Positions 32,403-42,037 of a DNA stretch of 64,000 nucleotides are shown here, one piece after another (the first letter of the stretch is position 1; each line of letters starts with the position of its first letter). Origin of the DNA: Pseudomonadales bacterium (GTDB lineage: Bacteria > Pseudomonadota > Gammaproteobacteria > Pseudomonadales > Pseudohongiellaceae); NCBI GenBank assembly GCA_022827425.1, contig JAJDSZ010000066.1, positions 1-64,000 of the forward strand, read 5' to 3'. The translations under genes were made by a program, and so were the position numbers. Below the pieces are notes generated by a model. The model was not told where the DNA came from and made no database searches. It worked only from the letters and a program-made list of their open reading frames with translations.

Positions 32403-32409
32403 GAGCCTG
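32401..32409. repeat. Repeat A, left-edge remnant at the HU-like gene stop
   Basis: AGGAGCCTG follows a T and so forms the TAG stop of the HU-like gene. After nine bases the match to repeat A ends. On its own this is too short to be significant; it matters because it repeats the arrangement seen at four other genes. Confidence 0.5.
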
Positions 32410-32471
32410 CCTTCCGGCCCGCGCGCAGCGTTCCTGAAAGCGTGGCCGGCATCCCGCCCGGAACCAGCGCC

Positions 32472-34211
32472 ATGAGAACCAGTCAGTTCCTGCTCGCCAC
32501 CGTCAAGGAATCGCCGGCCGAAGCCGAACTCGTCAGCCACCGCCTGATGCTGCGGGCGGGCATGATCCGCAAGGTTGCCAGCGGCGTCTATAACCTGTTG
32601 CCCCTGGGCCTGCGGGTGGTTCACAAGATCGGCAATGTGGTGCGCGAGGAAATGAACCGCATCGGCGCGCTTGAGGTGCTGATGCCCATGGTGCAGCCGG
32701 CGGAATTGTGGCGCGAGTCCGGCCGCTGGGAAAGCATGGGGCCGGAACTGGCGCGGCTCAGGGATCGTCATGAGAGGGACTTCTGCCTCGGGCCGACCCA
32801 CGAGGAAGTCGTCACCGACATCATCCGCAACGAATGCCACAGCTACCGCCAGTTGCCCGTTACCCTGTATCAGATTCAGACCAAGTTCCGAGACGAGCGG
32901 CGGCCGCGTTTTGGCGTCATGCGCGCCCGGGAATTCATCATGAAGGACGCTTATTCTTTCCACGATAGCCAGGCCTCGCTGGAGCAGACCTATCGCGAAA
33001 TGCACGGCGCCTATGAAGCCATCATCAGCCGCCTCGGGCTCGATTATCGCGCGGTGGCGGCGGACTCGGGCAATATCGGCGGCAAGACCTCCCATGAATT
33101 CCACGTGCCGGCGGATTCCGGCGAGGACGAGATCGTTTTTTCCACCGAAAGCGATTATGCCGCCAATATCGAACTGGCCGTCGGCAATGTGCCGGAGCCC
33201 GCGGACAAGGCGGAGCCGCTGGACTGCGAGTCAACCGACACCGGCGACGCGGCGAGTATTGACGAAGTCTGCAAGGTCCTCGGCATCGAGCCGCGGCAAC
33301 AGGTGAAAACCCTGGTGGTGCATGCCGCCGCCGCCAATGGCGCACCGGGAGAGGAGCTTGTGGCGCTGCTGCTGCGGGGAGATCAGAGCCTGAACGAAAC
33401 CCTGGCCCGGCAGCTTGAAAGCGTCGGCTCGCCCCTGCGCTTTGCCGATGATGCGCTGATTGCCGAACGCATCGGCTGCGCGCCCGGCTGTCTTGGCCCC
33501 CGGAAAGGTCTGGGCATTCGCAGCATCGCCGACCCCAGCGTGACGGGTTTGCGAAATTTCGTCTGCGGCGCCAACGAAGCCGGCCGCCATCTGGTCAACG
33601 CCAACTGGGAGCGGGACTGCGCTTACGATGAAGTAGCCCACATCCGCCGGGTGCGGGAAGGCGACCTGAGCCCGGACCGGAAAGGCAGATTGACCATTCG
33701 CCGGGGCATCGAAGTGGGCCATATCTTCCAGTTGGGCACAAAATACAGCGAAGCCATGAACGCCACCGTACTCAATGAACAGGGCAGGTCGGTGGTCATG
33801 CACATGGGCTGCTATGGCATCGGCGTCACCCGCCTTGCCGCGGCCTGCATCGAACAGAATCACGACGACCGGGGCATCGTCTGGCCCGCCGGCATCGCTC
33901 CGTTTCAACTCATCGTCCTGGAAATCGACGGCCACAAGTCGGAAACCGTCAGGCAACAGGCCGAGGCCATATACCGGCAGGCCGGACAGGCGGGCATCGA
34001 GACCCTGCTCGATGACCGCGACCGCAAGACCAGCCCGGGAGTGAAGTTCGCTGAATCCGAACTGATCGGCATTCCGCATCGACTGGTGGTTTCGCCGCGC
34101 ACCCTGGCCAATGGCGGGGTCGAGCACACCTGCCGCCGCAGTGGCGAGAAATCGAATATCGCGGCGGATGAGGCGGTGGCGATGATCGCGGACAAACTCG
34201 CCGCTTCCTGA
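32472..34211 (+). CDS. proS: Prolyl-tRNA synthetase (bacterial type, with editing domain)
   Basis: A 579-residue class II synthetase from ATG at 32472. Motif 1 lies around PLGLRVVHKIGNVVREEMNR, motif 2 is TKFRDERRPRFGVMRAREF and motif 3 is CYGIGVTRLAAACIEQN. The insertion domain (about residues 235-390, YbaK-like), which hydrolyses mischarged Ala-tRNA, is present, and the anticodon-binding domain ends the protein. It charges tRNA-Pro in the cytoplasm. A further in-frame ATG upstream at 32442 would add ten residues not found in the family. Confidence 0.97.
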   Translation: MRTSQFLLATVKESPAEAELVSHRLMLRAGMIRKVASGVYNLLPLGLRVVHKIGNVVREEMNRIGALEVLMPMVQPAELWRESGRWESMGPELARLRDRHERDFCLGPTHEEVVTDIIRNECHSYRQLPVTLYQIQTKFRDERRPRFGVMRAREFIMKDAYSFHDSQASLEQTYREMHGAYEAIISRLGLDYRAVAADSGNIGGKTSHEFHVPADSGEDEIVFSTESDYAANIELAVGNVPEPADKAEPLDCESTDTGDAASIDEVCKVLGIEPRQQVKTLVVHAAAANGAPGEELVALLLRGDQSLNETLARQLESVGSPLRFADDALIAERIGCAPGCLGPRKGLGIRSIADPSVTGLRNFVCGANEAGRHLVNANWERDCAYDEVAHIRRVREGDLSPDRKGRLTIRRGIEVGHIFQLGTKYSEAMNATVLNEQGRSVVMHMGCYGIGVTRLAAACIEQNHDDRGIVWPAGIAPFQLIVLEIDGHKSETVRQQAEAIYRQAGQAGIETLLDDRDRKTSPGVKFAESELIGIPHRLVVSPRTLANGGVEHTCRRSGEKSNIAADEAVAMIADKLAAS

Positions 34212-34227
34212 GCCGGGGCACGCCGAT

Positions 34228-35172
34228 ATGGGGCGACTTGCAGCGATTATCCGGGCACTGGCCGGGTCCGCCGGCGAATGGCTATGGCGGGATGATGCCG
34301 GCTCGCCCACTTGGCAGCGCGCGCCCAGGCGCTGCCTGCAAATCTCCGCGGCCCTGATTCGCGATCTTGCCGGCGGGCAGATTTCCCTGCGCGCCATGGG
34401 GCTGGTATTCATCACCTTTGTGGGCTTCTTTCCGGCGCTGACCCTGGTTTTCGCGATTCTGCAGCAATTCGGCTTCCACAATGACCTGCGGCCCGCCCTG
34501 CTTGCGGTGTTGCAGCCGCTTGGCGAACGGGGCGCCGAATTGGCCGACCAGATCATCGGCTATATCGATAACCTTCAGGCCGAATACATCGGCGGCGCGA
34601 GCCTGGCCTTTCTGCTGTATCTGGTGCTGGACATGCTGCGCAAGGTCGAAGGCTGCTTCAACTACATCTGGCAGGTGCGCCCCGCGGGTCTGCGGCCAAG
34701 GCGGCTGCTCGGCTATCTGCTGGCGGTGCTGCTCGGCCCGCTGCTGCTGTTGCTGTCCATCAGCATCAGTACCCTGGTCAATACGCCGGCGCTGCCAGGC
34801 TTTCTGGAGGAATTCGCCGCGAGCGGCCCCCTGCGGTTGCTTGGCAGCCAGCTTCCGGCGGCGATTTCCCTGTTGTTGCCACTGGCGCTGATGTCGCTGG
34901 CTTTCGCCCTCCTGTATCTGCTGCTGCCGGCGGCCCGGGTGCGCTTTGTTCCGGCGCTGGTCGGCGGCGTGGTTACCGCACTGGTTTGGAAACTGATGGG
35001 TTCGGTGTTTCAGGTGGTTTTTGTTTCCGCGGCCCGGGATTCCATCTATCTTGCCTTCGCCTCGGTAATCGCCGTGATGTATTTTGTATACTTTGGCTGG
35101 CTGGTGGCGCTGACCGGCAGCAATATCGCCTATTATCAACAGCACCCGGATCGGATTCGGAGCGGCCGCTGA
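34228..35172 (+). CDS. YihY/BrkB family inner-membrane protein
   Basis: A 314-residue protein with six membrane helices and the family pattern AMGLVFITFVGFFPALTLVFAIL, FLLYLVLDMLRKVEGCFNYIWQV, RRLLGYLLAVLLGPLLLL and FGWLVALTGSNIAYY. It was once mistaken for RNase BN; its actual role is unknown. ATG at 34228, 16 bases after proS. The next gene begins five bases after its stop, so proS through DUF2069 is probably one operon. This neighbourhood is conserved in Pseudomonas. Confidence 0.93.
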   Translation: MGRLAAIIRALAGSAGEWLWRDDAGSPTWQRAPRRCLQISAALIRDLAGGQISLRAMGLVFITFVGFFPALTLVFAILQQFGFHNDLRPALLAVLQPLGERGAELADQIIGYIDNLQAEYIGGASLAFLLYLVLDMLRKVEGCFNYIWQVRPAGLRPRRLLGYLLAVLLGPLLLLLSISISTLVNTPALPGFLEEFAASGPLRLLGSQLPAAISLLLPLALMSLAFALLYLLLPAARVRFVPALVGGVVTALVWKLMGSVFQVVFVSAARDSIYLAFASVIAVMYFVYFGWLVALTGSNIAYYQQHPDRIRSGR

Positions 35173-35177
35173 AACCT

Positions 35178-36495
<1,318 letters not shown>

Positions 36496-37191
36496 CTACC
36501 AGCCCAGAATCTGCTTCGCCTGGGGAATGGTGATGCGGTGCTGGCGCCGGATCTCGCTTTCGTCGAGGCGCTGGAGAATGCCCATCAGCGCATCGAGCCG
36601 CCGTTCGGCGCGGATGCAGATGTAGTCGATCACGCTGTCCGCAAGAAGCAGTCCGCGGTTGCGGGCCCGCAATGCGAAGGCTTCACGGATACCGGCTTCG
36701 CCCAGGGGGTGCAGGCGGAACACCAGCGCCTGCAGCAGTCGGGAGCGCAGGTCGGCGAGCCGCCAAGGGATATTGCCCGCGGTTGCCGAGGCCGACAGCA
36801 GCAGCCGGGTATCGCCCGGGTTTACGGAATTGATCAGCCGCACCAGCGCCCGCTCCCAGTCCGCGTCCCCGGCCGCGAATTGCACATCGTCGATGCAGAT
36901 CATCGACAGCCCGCCAATGCCTTCGAGAATTTCCGGCTGCATCTGCTCCCTGAGACCCAGGGGCAGATAGAACGCGCCGCCGCTGCCGGCCAGATGGCAA
37001 CAGGCTTGCAGCAAATGGGTGCGGCCACAGGCGGGCGGCCCCCAGACCAGCACCGGCGAATCGATTCTGGCCGGCTCCTGCAGCCAGTTGACCAGTTGCA
37101 GGTTTTCCGGGGAGATAACGAAATTGGCGAACGTGGCTTCGTCCTCCAGGCCCACCGCGAGCGGCAGTTGCGCTTCGTGCGGGGGAGACAC
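36496..37191 (-). CDS. hda: DnaA regulatory inactivator Hda
   Basis: A 231-residue AAA+ protein related to DnaA domain III. The N-terminal clamp-binding motif QLPLAV is at residues 8-13. Walker A-like VWGPPACGRTHLLQACC, Walker B-like LSMICIDDVQFAAGDADWE and sensor region LLLSASATAGNIPWRLADLRSR follow. With the loaded sliding clamp it stimulates ATP hydrolysis by DnaA and prevents over-initiation. GTG start at 37191, overlapping the DUF2066 stop (TAGTG). This order, DUF2066-hda next to purMN, is conserved in gammaproteobacteria. Confidence 0.94.
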   Translation of the reverse strand: MSPPHEAQLPLAVGLEDEATFANFVISPENLQLVNWLQEPARIDSPVLVWGPPACGRTHLLQACCHLAGSGGAFYLPLGLREQMQPEILEGIGGLSMICIDDVQFAAGDADWERALVRLINSVNPGDTRLLLSASATAGNIPWRLADLRSRLLQALVFRLHPLGEAGIREAFALRARNRGLLLADSVIDYICIRAERRLDALMGILQRLDESEIRRQHRITIPQAKQILGW

Positions 37192-38303
37192 TAGCGCATC
37201 CAGCGGTAATGCAGCAGGGATTCCGCCGCGCCATCGCCGCCGCTGACCGGCAGCAGGTCCCTGTCCAGGGCGATCAGATTGAACAACTGCTCGATGCTTC
37301 CCTGGAGGCCGAGTTCGAGCTCGAGCCTGTCACCGTCCACGGACACGAGTTCGGCGTTCTGCACCAGGCCAATGCCGCGCACATAATCGACCAGGGCGGC
37401 GTAATCGGCGAAATTGCGAACGCCATCGACCCGCAGCCGCGCCGACTGTCCTCCCGGCCCACCGGGAACCAGGGCGAAATACCCCGCCAGATCGCGGGTA
37501 ATACGCCCCAGCGGCGGCGCCAGATAATCCTCGATTTCGGTGGCGAATCCATCGAAGACTTCGGTTTCACCCATGAACAGGAACTGCCACAGACCCACCA
37601 GTTCGCCGGTGGCGGTGAACAACAGGCGGCCCGCCAGGATACTGTCGGGATCATACCGGTTGCTCGCGGCCCGGATGGCCAGTTCATCCTGGGCCCAGAT
37701 CGCATCGGGGGACAGGTTGCGGCGGTCCTCGATATCGAGCAGGGGAAAGATGATCGGCAGGCCGCGCTCTTCACTGAAGCGGCGCATGTATTCGATGATT
37801 TCCGGCGCGGTTTCCCGGCTCAGCAGGCTGCGCCGACCGGCGGTGTCCTGCAGCGCCATCCACACCAGCACACTGGGCCGATTGCTGTCCCACACCGGAA
37901 TATCGGCATCGCTGAGCATCTGGTTGATCAGCGGCGCCGAAAACTGCACTTCGAGATAGCGCTGGCCGGCGATGGGCCCCGCCGCCGCCTCGGTGGCATA
38001 AGCGAAAGCCTGGACGAAGCCGCCGGCATTGGCCGCCGCAACCCGGATGCGCCGATGCTCCAGCCACGCTTCATCTCCGGTTACCTTGACGATCATGCGG
38101 CGGAAGGCAAGCTCGTAGGCGCGGTTGCGTTCTACGGCGCTTTCGTCCGCCACCGCCACCCGCTGCTGATATAGGCCCACCACGGGCAGGCCGAAAACCC
38201 GGGGGGCATGCGGCGGGGGCGCCAGCAGAATTGCCAGCAGCGACAAGGCGCCGAAAGTCTCGCGCAAGCGGTCGCCAAAGCCTGGAATCGGGCCTGTGAA
38301 CAT
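37191..38303 (-). CDS. DUF2066 exported protein
   Basis: About 370 residues from the ATG at 38303. An N-terminal hydrophobic signal (FGALSLLAILLAPPPHA) precedes the DUF2066 region with RNRAYELAFRRMIVKVTGDE, YLEVQFSAPLINQMLSDADIPVWDSNRPSVLVWMA and later GLWQFLFMGETEVFDG. No function is known; the gene is almost always next to hda. A longer start at 38342 would overlap the divergent purM start, so the later ATG is preferred, although its ribosome site is weak. Confidence 0.88.
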   Translation of the reverse strand: MFTGPIPGFGDRLRETFGALSLLAILLAPPPHAPRVFGLPVVGLYQQRVAVADESAVERNRAYELAFRRMIVKVTGDEAWLEHRRIRVAAANAGGFVQAFAYATEAAAGPIAGQRYLEVQFSAPLINQMLSDADIPVWDSNRPSVLVWMALQDTAGRRSLLSRETAPEIIEYMRRFSEERGLPIIFPLLDIEDRRNLSPDAIWAQDELAIRAASNRYDPDSILAGRLLFTATGELVGLWQFLFMGETEVFDGFATEIEDYLAPPLGRITRDLAGYFALVPGGPGGQSARLRVDGVRNFADYAALVDYVRGIGLVQNAELVSVDGDRLELELGLQGSIEQLFNLIALDRDLLPVSGGDGAAESLLHYRWMR

Positions 38304-38340
38304 GGGGAAATGATACTGCAATTCCGCTACCATAGCGGCC

Positions 38341-39393
38341 ATGAATGACCCAGCGCCCGAGGGCGGCGAATCCCTGAGTTACCGCGACGCCGGGGTCGAC
38401 ATCGACCGGGGCAATGCCCTGATCGAGCGGATCGGGCCGGTCGCCCGTTCCACCCTGCGGCCGGAAGTGCTTTCCGAAATCGGCGGTTTTGGCGGCCTGT
38501 GCGAAATCCCCGCCGGTTACAACCATCCCGTGCTTGTGGCCGCCACCGACGGCGTGGGCACAAAGCTCAAGCTCGCCCTGAAATACGGCAGCCATGGGGG
38601 CGTGGGCATCGATCTGGTGGCCATGTGTGTCAACGATCTGATTGTCTGCGGTGCCGAACCCCTGTTCTTTCTCGATTATTACGCCACCGGCAAGCTCGAC
38701 CTCGAAGTTGCCGAAGCGGTAATCCGCAGTATCGCCGCGGGTTGCCGGGAGGCGGGCTGCGCCCTCATCGGCGGTGAAACAGCGGAAATGCCCGGCATGT
38801 ACGGCGGCGGCGACTATGACCTTGCCGGTTTCGCCGTGGGCGTGGTGGAGCGCGACGGGCTCATCTCGCCAGATCGGGTGGCCGCCGGCGACAAGCTGAT
38901 CGGGCTCGCCTCATCCGGGCCGCATTCCAATGGCTATTCGCTGATCCGGCGCATTGTCGAAGGCTCCGGCGCCGACCTTGCCATGCCATTTGCCAGTGGC
39001 AGCCTTGGCGACACCCTGCTTGCGCCCACGCGAATCTACGTCCGCGCGGCGGCGGCGCTGCGGGCGAAGCTGCGCCCCCACGGGCTTGCCCACATCACCG
39101 GCGGCGGCATCAGCGAGAACCTGCCGCGCATGTTGCCGGACGGAATGTCGGCCAGGCTTGATGCCGGAAGCTGGCCAGAGCCGGAAATCTTCCAGTGGCT
39201 GCAGCGCGCGGGCAATGTCGCCCGGGAAGAGATGCTGCGCACATTCAATTGCGGCCTTGGCATGATTGTCTGCGTTGCCGGGGAAGACGAGGCGGACGCA
39301 CTTGCCATATTGCGCGATGCGGGGGAGGAAGCTTTTGCCGTCGGCGCGGTGGCGCCCGGCGGCGATACCGGGGCCGCGGTCGTAATCGGCTGA
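38341..39393 (+). CDS. purM: Phosphoribosylformylglycinamidine cyclo-ligase (AIR synthetase)
   Basis: A 350-residue protein of the PurM/selD superfamily. The N-terminal [19 protein letters not shown], metal/ATP-binding [27 protein letters not shown] and C-terminal [16 protein letters not shown] are all conserved. It closes the imidazole ring in purine synthesis using ATP. It starts 37 bases from the divergent DUF2066 start, so a shared promoter region is very short. purN follows 14 bases downstream. Confidence 0.97.
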   Translation: MNDPAPEGGESLSYRDAGVDIDRGNALIERIGPVARSTLRPEVLSEIGGFGGLCEIPAGYNHPVLVAATDGVGTKLKLALKYGSHGGVGIDLVAMCVNDLIVCGAEPLFFLDYYATGKLDLEVAEAVIRSIAAGCREAGCALIGGETAEMPGMYGGGDYDLAGFAVGVVERDGLISPDRVAAGDKLIGLASSGPHSNGYSLIRRIVEGSGADLAMPFASGSLGDTLLAPTRIYVRAAAALRAKLRPHGLAHITGGGISENLPRMLPDGMSARLDAGSWPEPEIFQWLQRAGNVAREEMLRTFNCGLGMIVCVAGEDEADALAILRDAGEEAFAVGAVAPGGDTGAAVVIG

Positions 39394-39407
39394 ATGGCCG
39401 GCGCAAC

Positions 39408-40058
39408 ATGTCCACCGACAAAAAAATCGTGGTGCTGATTTCCGGCAATGGCTCCAATTTGCAGGCGCTGATCGACCAGTCCGGGGAGCAGCACTACCGG
39501 GTTTCCGGGGTGGTCTGCAACAGGCCGTCGGCATTCGGTCTGCAACGGGCGGCAAGGGCCGGGATTCCCTCGGCAATCGTCGAACACGGCGCTTTCCCGG
39601 ATCGCGCCGCATTCGACGCCACCCTGCTTGCGGCAGTCGACCGCTTCCAGGCCGATTTCATCGTGCTCGCGGGTTTCATGCGAATTCTCGGGGCGGCTTT
39701 CATTCGCGCCAAACCAGGGGCCATACTCAACATCCACCCTTCCCTGCTGCCAAAATACCCCGGCATGAATACCCACCGCCGCGTTCTCGCCGCCGGCGAC
39801 AGCGAACACGGCGTATCGATCCATTTCGTCAACGAAGAACTCGATGGCGGACCCATCATCGCCCGCAGCCGCATTGCCGTGGGGGAGGAAGACAGCGAGG
39901 AAAGCCTCGCCGGGCGCTTATACCGCCTCGAACATCATTTATATCCCCAAGTGGTCGGCTGGCTTGCGGCGGGACGGCTCCAACTTCGCGAAAACGCCGT
40001 GTACTTCGACAATGCGAAACTGCCTGCCACGGGTATCGAGCACCCCGCACCGACCTAG
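39408..40058 (+). CDS. purN: Phosphoribosylglycinamide formyltransferase
   Basis: A 216-residue protein. VVLISGNGSNLQALIDQ binds the phosphate of the substrate. FMRILGAAFIRAKPGAILNIHPSLLPKYPGMNTH contains the catalytic Asn-His region, and HFVNEELDGGPIIAR the Asp. It transfers a formyl group from 10-formyltetrahydrofolate to GAR, using no ATP. ATG at 39408 with a poor ribosome site, probably coupled to purM. Its TAG stop is T plus the first AG of a repeat A left-end fragment at 40057. Confidence 0.96.
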   Translation: MSTDKKIVVLISGNGSNLQALIDQSGEQHYRVSGVVCNRPSAFGLQRAARAGIPSAIVEHGAFPDRAAFDATLLAAVDRFQADFIVLAGFMRILGAAFIRAKPGAILNIHPSLLPKYPGMNTHRRVLAAGDSEHGVSIHFVNEELDGGPIIARSRIAVGEEDSEESLAGRLYRLEHHLYPQVVGWLAAGRLQLRENAVYFDNAKLPATGIEHPAPT

Positions 40059-40110
40059 GAGCCCCCGCCGCGGGAATTCGCGAAAGCGAAAATTCGCTAT
40101 CGCCGCGGCG
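40057..40110. repeat. Repeat A, left-end fragment
   Basis: About 54 bases match the left part of repeat A: a diverged terminal repeat (AGGAGCCCCCGCCGCGGGAATTC) followed by the GCGAAAATTCGC palindrome and CTATCGCCGCG. The right half is gone. The first AG completes the purN TAG stop. It lies between convergent purN and the fleQ-like gene. Confidence 0.85.
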
Positions 40111-40117
40111 CGGACTT

Positions 40118-41563
40118 CTAGACCCGCCGTCCCTGGCGACCCGACTCGAGTTTGTGGCGGCGCATTTTTTCCACCAGGGTGGTGCGGCGCATTTGCAGAC
40201 GCTCGGCGGCATGCTTGACCACGCCGCCGCTGTCGCGCAGGGCGCGTTCAATGAAGTCCCGCTCGAGATTGGCCAGATATTCCTTGAGATCAAGACCGTG
40301 AATCGATGGCATGTCCGCGCTGGTGTCCGCAGTGGACAGCGGACTTTGCCGCAGACCTGAATGAAGGGACGCGGGCAGCGGCTGCCCGGGCTCGGCCTGC
40401 CGGATTTTCTCCGGCAATTGTTCGCTACCCACGATGCCATGGGGATGGAGAATCGCCATGCGCTCCACCAGATTGGCGAGTTCCCGCACATTGCCGGGCC
40501 AGGACCAGGCGCAAAGCGCCGCGATGGCTTTGGAATTGAAGCGCACCGAACCCTTGCCGGCGGTTTCGAGATTGCGGATCAACTCATTGAGCAGGTCCGG
40601 CAGGTCTTCGATACGCTCCCGCAGGGGAGGCATCTCCAAAGGAAACACGTTGATGCGGTAATACAGATCCTCGCGGAAATCCCCGGCGGCGATCATGTCT
40701 TCGAGATTCTTGTGGGTGGCCGTGAGAATGCGTGCATCGGTGCTGATGGAGCGGTTGCCGCCGACTTTCTCGAATGTTCCCGTTTCCAGCACCCGCAGCA
40801 GCTTGACCTGCATGTTCCGGGGCATGTCGCCGATTTCGTCGAGGAACAGGGTGCCGCCGTGGGCGCGTTCGAAGCGGCCTGTGGTGGAGGCGACGGCGCC
40901 GGTAAAGGCGCCGCGCTCGTGGCCGAACAATTCGCTTTCCAGCAATTCGCCGGGAATCGCGCCGCAGTTCACCGGCACGAATGGCTTGCTTTCCCGGCCC
41001 GAAATCCGGTGCAGGCTGCGGGCCACGATTTCCTTGCCGGTGCCCGATTCTCCGGTAATCAGCACATTGACCTCCGAGTCCGCCAGCCGCGTGATGATTT
41101 CCCGGATACGCTGGATCGCCGGGCTTGCGCCAATCAGACCCTGCACCGCAGCGAGCCCCCGGGAGATATCCGCATCCGCCGTGCCGGCGAGATACTCATG
41201 GCACAGGCGCGCCTTGTGCAGGGTATCGAGCAGATTGCGGAAATTGGCCGGGGCGTCCGGCGCGGCGGAAAGGCGGCCTCTCAGCTCGGCGCAGGGGATT
41301 TCCGGACTCTCCCCGGCCGCCAGCAAGACCATGGCGGCCCTGGGGAAAAGGCTGCCGATCTCCCGGAGCAATTCGCCCTCATCGCGGGAACAGGCGCCGA
41401 GCAGGACGACCTGGATTTCGCCGCGCTTCGCGGCGGCATGGCGCCAGTTCCCAGATTCGGCGCAGGCCGGCGACTCACCCAGAAATTCGAGTTTTACCGC
41501 AAGCTCGCGGCGGATGGCAGCGTCATCGCTGATCAGCAATATGGAAGGCTTGGCCGCGGCCAT
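40118..41563 (-). CDS. fleQ: Sigma-54-dependent transcriptional activator, FleQ-like
   Basis: About 481 residues from the ATG at 41563. The N-terminal FleQ-type receiver-like domain (SILLISDDAAIRRELAVKLEFLG) lacks the usual phosphoacceptor pattern. The AAA+ domain (about residues 130-370) has Walker A GESGTGKEIVARSLH, the sigma-54 contact loop GAFTGA and Walker B GGTLFLDEIGDM. A Fis-type helix-turn-helix ends the protein (VVKHAAERLQMRRTTLVEKM). FleQ is the master regulator of flagellar genes and senses cyclic-di-GMP. It is divergent from a flgM-like gene 174 bases away. Confidence 0.88.
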   Translation of the reverse strand: MAAAKPSILLISDDAAIRRELAVKLEFLGESPACAESGNWRHAAAKRGEIQVVLLGACSRDEGELLREIGSLFPRAAMVLLAAGESPEIPCAELRGRLSAAPDAPANFRNLLDTLHKARLCHEYLAGTADADISRGLAAVQGLIGASPAIQRIREIITRLADSEVNVLITGESGTGKEIVARSLHRISGRESKPFVPVNCGAIPGELLESELFGHERGAFTGAVASTTGRFERAHGGTLFLDEIGDMPRNMQVKLLRVLETGTFEKVGGNRSISTDARILTATHKNLEDMIAAGDFREDLYYRINVFPLEMPPLRERIEDLPDLLNELIRNLETAGKGSVRFNSKAIAALCAWSWPGNVRELANLVERMAILHPHGIVGSEQLPEKIRQAEPGQPLPASLHSGLRQSPLSTADTSADMPSIHGLDLKEYLANLERDFIERALRDSGGVVKHAAERLQMRRTTLVEKMRRHKLESGRQGRRV

Positions 41564-41737
41564 GGGCGTGAAGGTTCGGAAACGAACCCCTAGTTTACAC
41601 GATGTGGAGTGGCCCCTTGATTTTTCGGTCAACTTCCCGCGCAGGCTGCCGACATTCTGATGAGACGGAAACGGCAATTGGCAACGCCAAGGCGAACTCG
41701 AACAGCGCCAGTCCGACCCGGCAGACTACCCGACGCG

Positions 41738-42037
41738 ATGAACGAACATTTCGACAGCAGGGGCAAGACCCTTCCTTTCGCCAGACCCCTGCGCGCCAGA
41801 AGCAGCGGCGATACCATCGCGGAAGACACTATCGCGGAAGACTGGGAAGCGATGCTCGACATCATCCGGCAACAGCCCGATGTCAATATCAGCAAGACCG
41901 TCCAGCTTCATAGCCAGGTCCGCTCAGGGCGTTATCGGGTAAATGCTTCCCGGCTTGCCGACCGGCTGCTGCAGTTGGAATCCCGACTGGAAGGCAGTAT
42001 TCATGGTTCCCAGGACAGCGGCGGGCGCAAATCCTGA
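41738..42037 (+). CDS. flgM: FlgM-like anti-sigma-28 factor
   Basis: A 99-residue protein from ATG at 41738. The C-terminal half (ISKTVQLHSQVRSGRYRVNA and SRLADRLLQLESRL) fits the FlgM pattern of two helices that wrap the flagellar sigma factor. The N-terminal half is disordered-looking. By family it holds FliA inactive until it is exported through the flagellar hook. It faces the fleQ-like gene, which supports a flagellar role, but no structural flagellar gene is in the window. Its 3' end overlaps the convergent transferase gene by 37 bases. Confidence 0.7.
   Translation: MNEHFDSRGKTLPFARPLRARSSGDTIAEDTIAEDWEAMLDIIRQQPDVNISKTVQLHSQVRSGRYRVNASRLADRLLQLESRLEGSIHGSQDSGGRKS

Noticed and set aside
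32025..33104. A 359-codon minus-strand frame
   Set aside because: Antisense to the HU-like gene and proS, both of which have strong family motifs.
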